Shown here piece by piece: positions 36,731 to 45,695 of a stretch of 59,839 nucleotides of DNA. The position numbers were made by a program, and so were the translations under genes. The notes below the pieces were generated by a model, which saw only the letters and a program-made list of their open reading frames with translations, had not been told where the DNA came from and made no database searches. The stretch is taken from NCBI RefSeq assembly GCF_900176465.1, contig NZ_FWXR01000025.1, positions 1-59,839 of the forward strand, read 5' to 3'. This DNA comes from Fulvimarina manganoxydans (GTDB taxonomy: Bacteria > Pseudomonadota > Alphaproteobacteria > Rhizobiales > Rhizobiaceae). The number at the start of each line of letters is the position of its first letter. Within the stretch, counting starts at the first letter, position 1.

Positions 36731-37840
36731 TCAGGCGAAGAAGATGCCGTCCTCGATGGCGGCACCCACCGCGGCGATATTCTCGGAGGAGGCCGAGAAA
36801 TTGTCGAGCACGAACGCCCGATCATAGACGCCGGAATTCAAGGCGTTGACCCAGAAGGCCGTCCCTGCCGCTTCTCCGTCCCGGCCAAGGACATTTGTAT
36901 AAAGGGCGTCGACGAAGCCTGTATTGCTCAGTCCACCGTAAAGCGCTTGTGCCTCATCCGAGCGCAAGAAAGCGGCGGCCAGAACCTCGGTCGATGTTCC
37001 GCCGTCGCGCTGGGCGATCCAGAACTCAAGCCCGGTCTGATCCGGTTCTCGGCCAAAGGCTGCCTGATAGAGTCGATAGCCGATCGCGGCCGACTCGTCC
37101 GGCGCGACATCGAGCCGATAGTAGGCTCCGCCCGCCAGATCGACCCGCTCGATCCGCGTAACCGTGTTGGAATAGCCCTCGCCAGTGACCTTGAAACTGC
37201 CATTGCCGAGCCCGTCGATCACGAGGCTGGTCTCGCTATAGACGATGCGATCGAACCCTGAACCGCCATCGAAATAATCGTATTGCGACCCGCCATCGAA
37301 TCGATCGGCGCCGCTGGTGCCGGCCTCCAGATTTGCGGCCCCAATGGCTCCGACCGCATCTATATCGGCACCGACCGTGGAGCCCGATTTGTCGCCTTCA
37401 TTGATGTCGTCGACGATACTGACGAAACGGAACGGCGTCGCCACCGAGACACCGGCGGCGGCAAGGAACGGGTCGATGTCGATCGAATCGGTCGACCCGT
37501 CGACCTTGCCGACCGATATCCAGTTGACACCGTCGGCGCTGATTTCGATGAACTGGTCTTCGACATCGGGACCGATCTCGAAGATGTGCAATTCGGGATC
37601 GCTGTTGCCGCTGGCCAGAAGGACATTGTCGTCGAAGGCGACGATCAGCCGACCACCGGCGCCGAGCGAGACATAGGTGCCCGCACTGGACGCGTCGGGA
37701 GCCCCAATCGCGCCTGCTGGCGTTTGATAGGTTGCGCTGGGAACATTGCCGCCAGAGAAGGCCGGATCATAGGCGATAACACGGTCGGCGAAGGACACAT
37801 CACCCAAAGGAAAGGTGATGCCACCATATTTGGTTTCCAT
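36731..37840 (-). CDS. RTX-like DUF4214 protein
   Basis: 369 residues. About 1-190 forms a beta-rich, Asp/Gly-rich domain (TYVSLGAGGRLIVAF, LHIFEIGPDVEDQFIEIS, VSIVDDIN), similar to calcium-dependent cell-surface or discoidin-like modules. A short RTX stretch follows (GTSGADRFDGG, YDYFDGGSGFDRI), then the linker module (VTRIERVDLAGG) and DUF4214 (about 250-360; LYQAAFGREPDQTGLEFW and LYTNVLGRDGEAAGTAFW). The tail reads EDGIFFA. No N-terminal signal, so type I secretion is the likely route. It lies 64 bases upstream of the protease gene on the same strand and may be co-transcribed with it. Confidence 0.85.
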   Translation of the reverse strand: METKYGGITFPLGDVSFADRVIAYDPAFSGGNVPSATYQTPAGAIGAPDASSAGTYVSLGAGGRLIVAFDDNVLLASGNSDPELHIFEIGPDVEDQFIEISADGVNWISVGKVDGSTDSIDIDPFLAAAGVSVATPFRFVSIVDDINEGDKSGSTVGADIDAVGAIGAANLEAGTSGADRFDGGSQYDYFDGGSGFDRIVYSETSLVIDGLGNGSFKVTGEGYSNTVTRIERVDLAGGAYYRLDVAPDESAAIGYRLYQAAFGREPDQTGLEFWIAQRDGGTSTEVLAAAFLRSDEAQALYGGLSNTGFVDALYTNVLGRDGEAAGTAFWVNALNSGVYDRAFVLDNFSASSENIAAVGAAIEDGIFFA

Positions 37841-37991
37841 GATGGATACTCAAAAATGCAACGCCCCGAGACCCGAAGGCTTCGCATTGCACTCGCTCTG
37901 CGTCAAGCGTGGAGGGATCACTTCGTCGAAATCAGCGGCGATCGCTCCGGCTTGTCTCAGTCACTTCGAGCGTTGCCGTCCTTCCGCTTCG

Positions 37992-40178
37992 TCAGTGCGA
38001 CTGGGGGACCAATTCGATCCAGTCGAAATAGGCCTTATAGGACGGCTGCGGCGAGGCGGCCTCGTCGATGAAGACCAGGCTGTTCTCTCCGTCCCGCAAT
38101 AAAGTGCGCGGCACGTCGGCGTGCAGTTGCGTGCCTTCGAACTGCGCGGGGACCCGTGTCCCGTTCACCTCGACACCGAGGCGGTCCCGGACACCCGGAC
38201 CACCCTCGCCTGGAATCTCGGCCGTCAAGCGATAGTCGGTCTCGGCCGGGGAAAGATCGAAGACGAAGCCCGCCCGGTAGCGGGTCTGCCAACTCGTCGA
38301 GCGGTGCGCGAATGGGGTAGCCGTCCACTCGACCGGCAGCCAGCCGAACCCGCGAACCGGCCATTCGAGATCCCACCAGGCGCCGAAATCCCAACGAAAG
38401 CGATCGCTTCGCTCGCCTTCGCCGATCCGTGGGAACATCCCGAAATCGAGAGGCCAAGCGCTCGGTCCGAGCACGGCATCGATGCGGTCCACCGTCGCTG
38501 CCTCTCTCGGCGGAAGGCTCTCCGACCGCCACTGTCGAATCAGCGCGGGAATGTCGGCTCCCAGTTGGCTCAGCGTCAGGACTCTCGTCTCGTCCTTCAT
38601 GTGGACGCGAGGCCAACCGGTCAGGCCGCCTCGTTCGAACGGCAGGCTCGGGCGGAACACGTAAGCGTTTGCGCTCTCCCAACAGGTTCCGGGTCGGTTA
38701 TAGGGGTCGAGAGCCGGCCACGCATGTTCCGGTTCGTAGCAGACATCGAGACGGCCTTCGAAATTGCGACCGTAAATATAGCTCAGCGCATAGAGAAATT
38801 GGCCGCCAAGCCCCCAGATCCCATTGATGGCCCCAGTCTGGTCGAGAAACACGATCGACTTTTCGCTCGGCTCTGGACCGATCTTGGCAACGGCGGCCGC
38901 GAGCACCCGTCGCTGATATTCGGCAAGCTGGGTGTAGTGATGAAATTGGAAGAGCTGGAAGACGAGCCCAGCGCCGAAGCTCGCAGCGAGCACGACCGTC
39001 AAGGCAGGCCTGAAACGGGTAACCGGCATGAGCACCGCAAGCCACACGAGCGCTGCCCCGATCGAGGCGAAGATGAAGGTTCGCTGGGCCGTCGCCACAT
39101 GAAACGGAGAGGCGATGTAGGGCAGATATCCGCAAGCCAGCAAGACGAACCCGATCAGGGCGATCCGCAGCGCGCGGAAGCGATCGACCGGCACTTCCCG
39201 TGCCGGACCCGTCATCGGAGCAAGAAAAGCTCCGGCGCTTAATCGAAAGGACAAGAGAACGAGGGCGCAAAGGAGCGCTGTCGCGATCAGCGGATAGAGC
39301 GGATTGCGCAATGCTTCGACGGCCATGGAACCCGCGTCCCACCAGCCTTCGAAAAGCGCCCGAATGAAACCGACGGAGAAAATGAGCGGCAAGCGCTCGA
39401 TCATTCCCTGAGCGGCGGAGCCGGGCGTGCCGATCACGGCATTCTGATAGGTTCCGCCATCGAGAAGCACGCTCGCGATATAAAGGGCGCAGAGAGCAAA
39501 ACCCGTCACCCATGCAAGAGCGATGTCGAGCCCGCCCCTCAAACGCCGAATAGCGCGCCAACCATCTTCCGCAAAGGCGAGGCAGAACGGCAAAGGCGCC
39601 AGAAACAGCGCCGTCTCATACATCAGCCCGGACGTTACCACGAGCACGGGCAGGAGAAGGCAAAGGCCAAGGCGCGACAGCCCCTTTTGTCCTTCTGCCA
39701 CCGGGAAAAGGGCGCCTGCCAAAAGGAGCAGCGCAAGACTCATCTCGATATGGAAGCTGCGAAACGGATATTGCAGCGTATCGGCGGGATAGAGCACCCC
39801 CATGGCGCCGAACCAGAGAGCCAAGGGCAGCGAACGTGTCAAGCGAAGGCCGATCGCAGCGAGCGCCGAACATTTGACGAAGAGGCTCGCGATCATCAGC
39901 CCATGCCAGGCGGAGAATCCGTCGGGTTCGAGAGTGAAGGCGAGCGCGTGGGGAAAGACCGTCAGTGGGCGCATACGGTGATGGGCGAGCGGTGTCGCCG
40001 CATCGGTGATGTACCAAACGCCCGAGCTCGCGAAATAGGTCAGAACCTGCCAAGCCTCGATCAGCGCCGACATTCGGAAGCCGAAGGGGAACCAGACGAC
40101 GAGCAGAACGACAGCCATGAAGACGGCAATCATGGCGGCGGCGCCCGAGATTGGTGTCGATCCTTCTCGCTTCGTCAT
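37992..40178 (-). CDS. Large polytopic membrane protein of the polysaccharide block
   Basis: 728 residues. The N-terminal ~430 hold about 11-12 transmembrane helices, with HRMRPLTVFPHALAF and PADTLQYPFRSFHIEMSLA in extracytoplasmic loops, reminiscent of GT-C glycosyltransferases or polymerases. The C-terminal ~300 are soluble, ending in a beta-sandwich-like segment (LTAEIPGEGGPGVRDRLGVEVNG, YFDWIELVPQ). I do not recognise a named family; a GT-C-type transferase or Wzy-like role would fit the context. Start ATG 40178 has AAAGGA nine bases upstream. The 404-base gap to chvI (40179-40582) holds both divergent promoters; nothing gene-like is seen in it. Confidence 0.72.
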   Translation of the reverse strand: MTKREGSTPISGAAAMIAVFMAVVLLVVWFPFGFRMSALIEAWQVLTYFASSGVWYITDAATPLAHHRMRPLTVFPHALAFTLEPDGFSAWHGLMIASLFVKCSALAAIGLRLTRSLPLALWFGAMGVLYPADTLQYPFRSFHIEMSLALLLLAGALFPVAEGQKGLSRLGLCLLLPVLVVTSGLMYETALFLAPLPFCLAFAEDGWRAIRRLRGGLDIALAWVTGFALCALYIASVLLDGGTYQNAVIGTPGSAAQGMIERLPLIFSVGFIRALFEGWWDAGSMAVEALRNPLYPLIATALLCALVLLSFRLSAGAFLAPMTGPAREVPVDRFRALRIALIGFVLLACGYLPYIASPFHVATAQRTFIFASIGAALVWLAVLMPVTRFRPALTVVLAASFGAGLVFQLFQFHHYTQLAEYQRRVLAAAVAKIGPEPSEKSIVFLDQTGAINGIWGLGGQFLYALSYIYGRNFEGRLDVCYEPEHAWPALDPYNRPGTCWESANAYVFRPSLPFERGGLTGWPRVHMKDETRVLTLSQLGADIPALIRQWRSESLPPREAATVDRIDAVLGPSAWPLDFGMFPRIGEGERSDRFRWDFGAWWDLEWPVRGFGWLPVEWTATPFAHRSTSWQTRYRAGFVFDLSPAETDYRLTAEIPGEGGPGVRDRLGVEVNGTRVPAQFEGTQLHADVPRTLLRDGENSLVFIDEAASPQPSYKAYFDWIELVPQSH

Positions 40179-40582
40179 CCCGTTCGGTCCTTTCGCCCAT
40201 TGCCCTCTCGACGCTTGGGTGGTCTTGGCAACGAGACCAGGGCTTTGGTGCGGCGCCATAGGCCGAGCACTGCATTTTCGCAATCGCGGCACGCTTGCAG
40301 ACCCGACGCGCGCGCCCTTCGTATCGCCCGATCAAAGCGGAACGAACCACGCCAAACCTTGCGGGAGGCCATCGGATGGCCTAGCTCCCTGACGAAGTGA
40401 CGGGCCCTCTCGCCAATGGCGGAAAAATGATGCAGGCTTGCCACAGATCGCAGAAAACTGCGGCGCGTCCGCTTCGAGCTTCCGAAACCGCTCGGCATTC
40501 ATGCCCGGTTCGGGAACCGCGGACGATGCGAGGGAGCGCCGATTGGACGCTTTCGCGCACACTGACAAAGGAGACGCTCAAC

Positions 40583-41287
40583 ATGCCCACCATCGCGCTC
40601 GTCGATGACGACCGCAACATCCTCACATCCGTGTCGATAGCGCTGGAGAATGAAGGGTATCGCGTCGAAACCTACACTGACGGGGCATCGGCTTTGGAAG
40701 GGCTGCAGCTGCGTCCGCCCAATCTGGCCATCTTCGATATCAAGATGCCCCGCATGGACGGCATGGAGCTCCTGCGCCGGCTTCGTCAGAAATCGGATTT
40801 GCCGGTGATTTTCCTCACATCGAAAGACGAGGAGATCGACGAACTCTTCGGCCTGAAGATGGGCGCCGACGACTATATCCGGAAGCCGTTCTCTCAAAGG
40901 CTGCTGGTGGAACGCGTGCGAGCGATCCTTCGACGGGGCCAGCCCAAGGATGCGGCGGCCGTACGCCCCGGCACCAATCCAGAAACCTCGCTCGAGCGCG
41001 GCCAGCTGGTGATGGACCAGGAACGCCACACTTGCACTTGGAAGGGCCAGCCGGTGACGCTGACCGTCACCGAATTCCTGATCCTTCAGGCGCTAGCCCA
41101 GCGGCCGGGCGTCGTCAAAAGCCGCGATGCGCTGATGGATGCGGCCTATGACGAGCAGGTCTACGTGGACGATCGCACCATCGACAGCCACATCAAGCGC
41201 CTTCGCAAGAAGTTCAAGGCGATCGACGACGAGTTCGATATGATCGAGACGCTCTATGGCGTGGGGTACCGCTTCCGAGAGGTCTAG
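40583..41287 (+). CDS. chvI: Two-component response regulator ChvI
   Basis: OmpR/PhoB-type regulator of 234 residues. Receiver domain (1-115) with phospho-acceptor Asp52 in [10 protein letters not shown], acidic pocket VDDDRN and Lys in DDYIRKPF. Winged helix (about 135-232; [35 protein letters not shown]). The last motif and the chvG neighbour identify ChvI. In relatives ChvG-ChvI responds to acid and envelope state and controls exopolysaccharide, motility and virulence. Start ATG 40583 follows AAAGGAG by 8-10 bases. In most Hyphomicrobiales pckA lies beside chvI; here a polysaccharide membrane protein does. Confidence 0.94.
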   Translation: MPTIALVDDDRNILTSVSIALENEGYRVETYTDGASALEGLQLRPPNLAIFDIKMPRMDGMELLRRLRQKSDLPVIFLTSKDEEIDELFGLKMGADDYIRKPFSQRLLVERVRAILRRGQPKDAAAVRPGTNPETSLERGQLVMDQERHTCTWKGQPVTLTVTEFLILQALAQRPGVVKSRDALMDAAYDEQVYVDDRTIDSHIKRLRKKFKAIDDEFDMIETLYGVGYRFREV

Positions 41288-41489
41288 GACGGGTCGAAGC
41301 GCAACCATTCCAGCGCAAGGCCTCGCGCCAGCGTCCCAAGCCCCACACCACAGCGCTCTCTGCAAGCACGGAGCGGGTCGGGCACGAGGACGGATCTTGA
41401 ACGCCAGCGCCACCGGCCAACCGCATTGGTCGCCTGGCTAAGAAGCTAGAACGAAACCCGCAGCAAAGCGAAAGTTCGAACAGACGCAT

Positions 41490-43289
41490 ATGGTCGCGAT
41501 CAGCCGGTCGGCAGAGGAGAACAAGCAGCGCGAGAGCGAGGTCAAACGGCGTAAGCGCCTGAGGCGGCTACCGATCGTGCGGCGATGGCTGTTCCGTATC
41601 CGCTGGGTCCTTGCTCATACGATCTTCTCTTCCCTCACCCGGCGCATCGTCTTCCTCAATCTCGTCGCGCTGATCGTCCTTGTCTCGGGCATTCTCTATC
41701 TGAACCAGTTCCGCGCCGGGCTGATCGATGCCCGCGTCGAAAGCCTTCTGACCCAGGGCGAGATCATCGCGAGCGCCATCGCATCCTCGGCGACGGTGGA
41801 TACGAATTCGATCACCCTCGATCCCGAGCGCCTTCTTGAAATGCAGGCGGGCGAGACCCTGACGCCCTCCTCCGACGGAACCGAGAGCCTCGACTTTCCA
41901 ATCAATCCCGAAAGGGTCGCCCCGCTACTCGGTCGGCTGATCTCGCCGACCCGCACGCGGGCCCGGCTCTATGATCGCGATGCCAATCTCATCCTCGATA
42001 CCCGCCATCTCTACTCCCAGGGTCAGATCCTGCGATACGGCCTGCCGCCGGTCGAGCCCGAACCTCATTCGGCGATCGACGAAGTGGTCGAGTGGTTCGA
42101 ACATCTCTTCTCGCGCAACGAATTGCCGGTCTATCGCGAGACGCCCGGCGGTTCCGGCACGACCTATCCCGAGGTGGTTAATGCCCTGACCGGCGGCCCG
42201 GCAACGGTCGTCCGGGCGACGGAGAATGGCGAGCTCATCGTTTCGGTCGCGGTGCCGATCCAACGTTTTCGCGCCGTTCTCGGTGTGCTTCTCCTCTCCA
42301 CACAAGGTGGGGATATCGATAAGATCGTTCAGGCGGAGCGAACCGCGATCGTGCGCACCTTCGCGGTCGCGGCCCTGGTCACGATCGCTCTGTCCGTGCT
42401 CCTGGCATCCACCATCGCGACGCCGTTGCGGCGCTTGTCGGCGGCCGCGACACGTGTCCGGCGCGGGGTCAACGATCGGGCGGAAATTCCCGATTTTGGC
42501 GATCGGGCGGACGAGGTCGGAGACCTGGCCGTCGCCCTCAAAGGCATGACCAAGGCGCTTTACGCCCGCATCGACGCGATCGAGTCGTTCGCGGCCGATG
42601 TCAGCCATGAATTGAAAAATCCGCTGACCTCTCTGCGCAGCGCCGTCGAGACCTTGCCGCTTGCCAAGAACGAGACGAGCCGAAGCCGGCTTCTCGAAAT
42701 CATCCAGCACGATGTGCGGCGCCTGGATCGTCTCATCACGGACATTTCAGACGCCTCGCGTCTCGATGCGGAACTCGCGCGGCAAATCGCTCAGGCGGTC
42801 GATATCGCGAAACTCCTCGAATCCGTCGTCGAAGGGATTCGGGGCCGCGTGAAGCCGGATCGCGCCACGACGATCAACCTTTGGGTCGCGCCCGTGCCGG
42901 CCAATGTGAAGGGCGGGACGCTCGTCAGCGGCCATGATCTGCGGCTCAGTCAGGTCTTCACCAATCTGATCGAGAATGCCCGCTCCTTCGTTCCCGCTGA
43001 GGGCGGACGGATCGACATCACCGTCCGCCGCCGCGCAAGCCGACTGGTCGTCACGGTGGAGGACAACGGTCCCGGCATCCAGGCCGAGGATATCGACCGC
43101 ATCTTCGAGCGTTTTTACACCGACCGTCCGAATGCCGAGGCCTTCGGGCAGAATTCCGGTCTCGGCCTGTCGATCAGTCGGCAGATCGTCGAGGCCCATG
43201 GCGGAACCTTGAAGGCCGAGAATATCGGCGATCCGGACGGGCGAGCGAAAGGGGCACGCTTTACCGTTTCCCTGCCCGCCGGCACCTGA
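41490..43289 (+). CDS. chvG: Sensor histidine kinase ChvG (ExoS)
   Basis: 599-residue membrane kinase: basic cytoplasmic N-terminus, TM1 (about 52-72, IVFLNLVALIVLVSGILYL), a ~220-residue periplasmic sensor domain (family pattern GRLISPTRTRARLYDRD), and TM2 near 295 (FAVAALVTIALSVLLAST). These are followed by HAMP, HisKA with phospho-acceptor His373 (SHELKNPL) and a C-terminal ATPase (NLIENARSF N-box, VEDNGPGI, GLGLSISRQIVEAHGG). It lies 202 bases after chvI. In relatives the periplasmic inhibitor ExoR controls this kinase; exoR is not in the window. The long basic N-terminus is usual for the family. Confidence 0.94.
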   Translation: MVAISRSAEENKQRESEVKRRKRLRRLPIVRRWLFRIRWVLAHTIFSSLTRRIVFLNLVALIVLVSGILYLNQFRAGLIDARVESLLTQGEIIASAIASSATVDTNSITLDPERLLEMQAGETLTPSSDGTESLDFPINPERVAPLLGRLISPTRTRARLYDRDANLILDTRHLYSQGQILRYGLPPVEPEPHSAIDEVVEWFEHLFSRNELPVYRETPGGSGTTYPEVVNALTGGPATVVRATENGELIVSVAVPIQRFRAVLGVLLLSTQGGDIDKIVQAERTAIVRTFAVAALVTIALSVLLASTIATPLRRLSAAATRVRRGVNDRAEIPDFGDRADEVGDLAVALKGMTKALYARIDAIESFAADVSHELKNPLTSLRSAVETLPLAKNETSRSRLLEIIQHDVRRLDRLITDISDASRLDAELARQIAQAVDIAKLLESVVEGIRGRVKPDRATTINLWVAPVPANVKGGTLVSGHDLRLSQVFTNLIENARSFVPAEGGRIDITVRRRASRLVVTVEDNGPGIQAEDIDRIFERFYTDRPNAEAFGQNSGLGLSISRQIVEAHGGTLKAENIGDPDGRAKGARFTVSLPAGT

Positions 43290-43302
43290 GCCCAGCGGCA
43301 GA

Positions 43303-43761
43303 ATGTCGGGAACGTCTAGCGAGAACATTCATGGCACAGCGCTCGTCATCGGCGAGAAGGGCCTTCTCATTCGCGGGCCCTCAGGCAGCGGCAAATCGAG
43401 CCTCTGCCTAAGCCTCTTACGACGCGCGCCGGGGCAAGGCCTCAGCGCTCGTTTGGTGGCGGATGATCGCGTCGATTTGTCCCTCATAGGCGACCACGTT
43501 CACATGAAGGCGCCGGCACGATTGCAAGGTCTTATCGAGGTCGCAGGGTTCGGCATTGTCCGGGAAACGGTCGCTTCCTCGGCAATCCTCGCCCTCGTGA
43601 TCGATCTCGAAGAGCGGTCGGCGATCTTGCGAATGCCGGAGCCGGGAGACCGTCAGATCCGCATCGCCAACCAAACGATCGCCCGCATTGCCCTGCCCGC
43701 CCGCGAAGCCTCGTTTTGCGCCGATATCCTCCTGACGCTGCTGGCCGGCGGCCATGTCTGA
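43303..43761 (+). CDS. hprK: Short HPr kinase/phosphorylase
   Basis: 152-residue alphaproteobacterial-type HprK, containing only the C-terminal kinase core. Walker A is GPSGSGKSSL (about 25-34), followed by VADDRVDL and the HprK signature LIEVAGFGIVRE. It phosphorylates HPr on a serine (Ser74 in the HPr encoded downstream), using ATP or PPi, and removes it. It starts 14 bases after chvG, so it is likely in the same transcript. The chvI-chvG-hprK-EIIA-HPr order is a hallmark of Hyphomicrobiales and links envelope sensing to the nitrogen/carbon PTS. Confidence 0.93.
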   Translation: MSGTSSENIHGTALVIGEKGLLIRGPSGSGKSSLCLSLLRRAPGQGLSARLVADDRVDLSLIGDHVHMKAPARLQGLIEVAGFGIVRETVASSAILALVIDLEERSAILRMPEPGDRQIRIANQTIARIALPAREASFCADILLTLLAGGHV

Positions 43762-43942
43762 CGTGATCCTTGGGCGTGAACTGTTGCATGCGCGCCAGAT
43801 TCGCGTTCCCGTTCGTTTGAAACGCGGATACCGCTTGCGGTTTGCCTCGCCAATGCCAAGATGCCTGGAAAGAATGCAGACTGGATCAAGGCGCGGCCGC
43901 ATGGGCCGAATCTTGTCGTCTTTATTTCTAAGAGTTCATGAC

Positions 43943-43963
43943 GATTGAGACGGAAAATCAATC
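43943..43963. promoter_or_regulatory. Inverted repeat between hprK and the EIIA gene
   Basis: GATTGA and TCAATC with a 9-base spacer lie in the AT-richer part of the 281-base hprK-EIIA spacer, 80 bases before the EIIA start. This is a candidate operator or promoter element, suggesting that the PTS genes have their own promoter. No -35/-10 pair is clear. Confidence 0.35.
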
Positions 43964-44042
43964 TCTTATCGTTTTGATCGGGTAGAGAGACTGCGTGAGG
44001 GAGGCGGATGGTGATCGATCGCTCGAAAAGCGACGGGTACAG

Positions 44043-44444
44043 ATGATCGGGCTGGTACTCGTTACACACGGGCGCTTGGCCGACGAATTCCGCAATGCCG
44101 TGGAACACGTTGTCGGCCCGCAGGAAGCCTTTGAGACGATTTCGATCGGCCCGGAAGACGACATGGAACAGCGCCGCACCGATATCGTCGAGGCCGTCGG
44201 CCGGGCGGACCGCGGCAAGGGTGTGATCATTCTGACCGACATGTTCGGCGGCACGCCGTCCAATCTCGCCATCTCGGTGATGGATGGCAGCCGCGTTGAC
44301 GTGCTGGCTGGCGTCAACCTGCCAATGCTGATCAAGCTGGCGAGCGTGCGCGTCGAGAAGCCGATCGCCGAAGCGCTGGTCGATGCGCAGGAAGCCGGCC
44401 GGAAATATATCAACGTGGCCAGCCGGGTTTTGAGCGGAAGCTGA
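44043..44444 (+). CDS. manX: PTS EIIA-Man domain protein
   Basis: 133-residue EIIA of the mannose family, a stand-alone regulatory PTS protein in Hyphomicrobiales. The phosphorylated His9 is in LVLVTHGRLA; GVIILTDMFGGTPSNLA is the conserved nucleotide-like loop. No EIIB or EIIC is present, so it takes phosphate from HPr for regulation rather than sugar import. Start ATG 44043 (MIGLVLV) matches the family; the frame could extend 16 residues upstream without homology. HPr begins four bases past its stop. Confidence 0.93.
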   Translation: MIGLVLVTHGRLADEFRNAVEHVVGPQEAFETISIGPEDDMEQRRTDIVEAVGRADRGKGVIILTDMFGGTPSNLAISVMDGSRVDVLAGVNLPMLIKLASVRVEKPIAEALVDAQEAGRKYINVASRVLSGS

Positions 44445-44448
44445 CATC

Positions 44449-44802
44449 ATGCGTAGCGTGTCGCATAGTCATTCGGATGAAGTCTCGGACGAGGACGGGA
44501 CATCGTGCTCCCCGGGGGGACCACGATCGGCTGTCGCCGAGCGCAGCCTGACCATCTGCAATCGCAGAGGCCTTCACGCTCGGGCATCGGCGCGCTTCGT
44601 TCAAACCGTCGAACGCTATGACGCGGAAGTGACGGTTGCCCGCGACGGCATGAGCGTCGGCGGGCTTTCCATCATGGGTCTGATGATGTTGGCGGCGACC
44701 ATGGGCTCACAGATCCACGTATCGGCCACCGGGGCCGAGGCCCACGCGGTCGTCGCGGCGCTGGCCGATCTCGTGGCCGACCGCTTCGGCGAAGAGATTT
44801 GA
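44449..44802 (+). CDS. ptsH: HPr phosphocarrier protein with N-terminal extension
   Basis: 117 residues versus the usual 85-95. The HPr fold spans about 30-115: phospho-His43 in NRRGLHARAS and regulatory Ser74 in VGGLSIMGLMML. Their 31-residue spacing equals that of canonical His15/Ser46. The first ~29 residues are Ser/Asp/Gly/His-rich (HSHSDEVSDEDG) and absent from most HPr. An internal GTG at codon 4 does not remove the extension. It accepts phosphate from EI-Ntr (PtsP, not in the window) and is the target of the HprK encoded upstream. Confidence 0.93.
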   Translation: MRSVSHSHSDEVSDEDGTSCSPGGPRSAVAERSLTICNRRGLHARASARFVQTVERYDAEVTVARDGMSVGGLSIMGLMMLAATMGSQIHVSATGAEAHAVVAALADLVADRFGEEI

Positions 44803-44954
44803 GATCACGCGCTCGAATGACGGTTGTATGCTGCCTTCACGCATTGAACTCTGGACAAAAGCGCGGAACAGATCGCGACCGTCGCTAGAGTGTCGGGCGG
44901 TAAAGCAAGATCGGCCGCTGCTCTATAACTCTTTGACAACGCGCCGGGTTGGCG

Positions 44955-44983
44955 AAAAACCGGCATCCACTTTTTCACCCGGT
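44955..44983 (-). terminator. Terminator-like repeat downstream of mscL
   Basis: On the minus strand ACCGG (44983-44979) and CCGGT (44963-44959) flank GTGAAAAAGTGGATG and run into TTTTT. It lies 25 bases past the mscL stop and could terminate it. The wording (AAAAGTGG...CCGGTTTT) looks to me like a dispersed intergenic repeat common in Hyphomicrobiales genomes. That is recalled knowledge and was not checked here. Otherwise 44803-45007 holds no gene. Confidence 0.4.
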
Positions 44984-45007
44984 GCTCTTGGCTTCGCCGC
45001 TTCGGCG

Positions 45008-45445
45008 TCAAACGCGGGGCTGCTGACCCGATTGCGCGGCCAGAAGATCGCGAATCTCCTCCAATAGGCGTTCTTCGCGTGGCGTCTCGGCCACCTCCGC
45101 CGGCTTTTCCTCCTCCTGCCGCTTCAGCCGATTCATGAGCTTGACGACCATGAAGAGGATGAAGGCGACGATCAGGAAATTGATGGCGAGCGTCGCGAAG
45201 CGACCATAGGCGAGGACCGGTCCTTCCGCCCGCGCCTGATCGAGGGTCACCGCCGTGATCCCCTCCTTTAGGGGAACGAACTTGTTGGTGAAGTCGACGC
45301 CGCCGGTGATCGCCGCCACGATCGGCATGAAAAGGTCCTGGACGATCGAGTTGACGAGGCCCGAGAAGGCCGCGCCGATGATGATACCGATCGCGAGATC
45401 GACCATATTGCCCTTCAGGGCAAACTTCTTGAATTCCTGCAGCAT
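45008..45445 (-). CDS. mscL: Large-conductance mechanosensitive channel
   Basis: 145-residue MscL: N-terminal amphipathic helix ([17 protein letters not shown]), the pore helix TM1 ([24 protein letters not shown]), a periplasmic loop with [15 protein letters not shown]2 ([20 protein letters not shown]), and a charged C-terminal bundle. It is a pressure-relief valve in the inner membrane on hypo-osmotic shock. Start ATG 45445; the frame continues 91 residues upstream into non-homologous sequence overlapping the sensor-kinase promoter and is rejected. Convergent with ptsH and divergent from the hybrid kinase (250-base spacer). Confidence 0.96.
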   Translation of the reverse strand: MLQEFKKFALKGNMVDLAIGIIIGAAFSGLVNSIVQDLFMPIVAAITGGVDFTNKFVPLKEGITAVTLDQARAEGPVLAYGRFATLAINFLIVAFILFMVVKLMNRLKRQEEEKPAEVAETPREERLLEEIRDLLAAQSGQQPRV

Positions 45446-45695
45446 GCCCTTTGCGGCCTCTTCCTTCGACGGCGAACTCTCTCGGCGCAGGGATATGGCT
45501 TCGGCACAGGTCCCGGCAATCGTCTCGTAGAGCACATCGGCTCGAAGTGTGTTCGCTCTTCGCTCGGGCGATGAGATCAAACCCGCTTCGGACGAGCTTC
45601 CATCTGGACAGCCTGTTTGGCGGGTGTTTCTCTCGAACCCGTGGAGAGCCGACCGGCATGGCCTGGTCGAAGCGGATCGGGAGGCGAAAACGACA

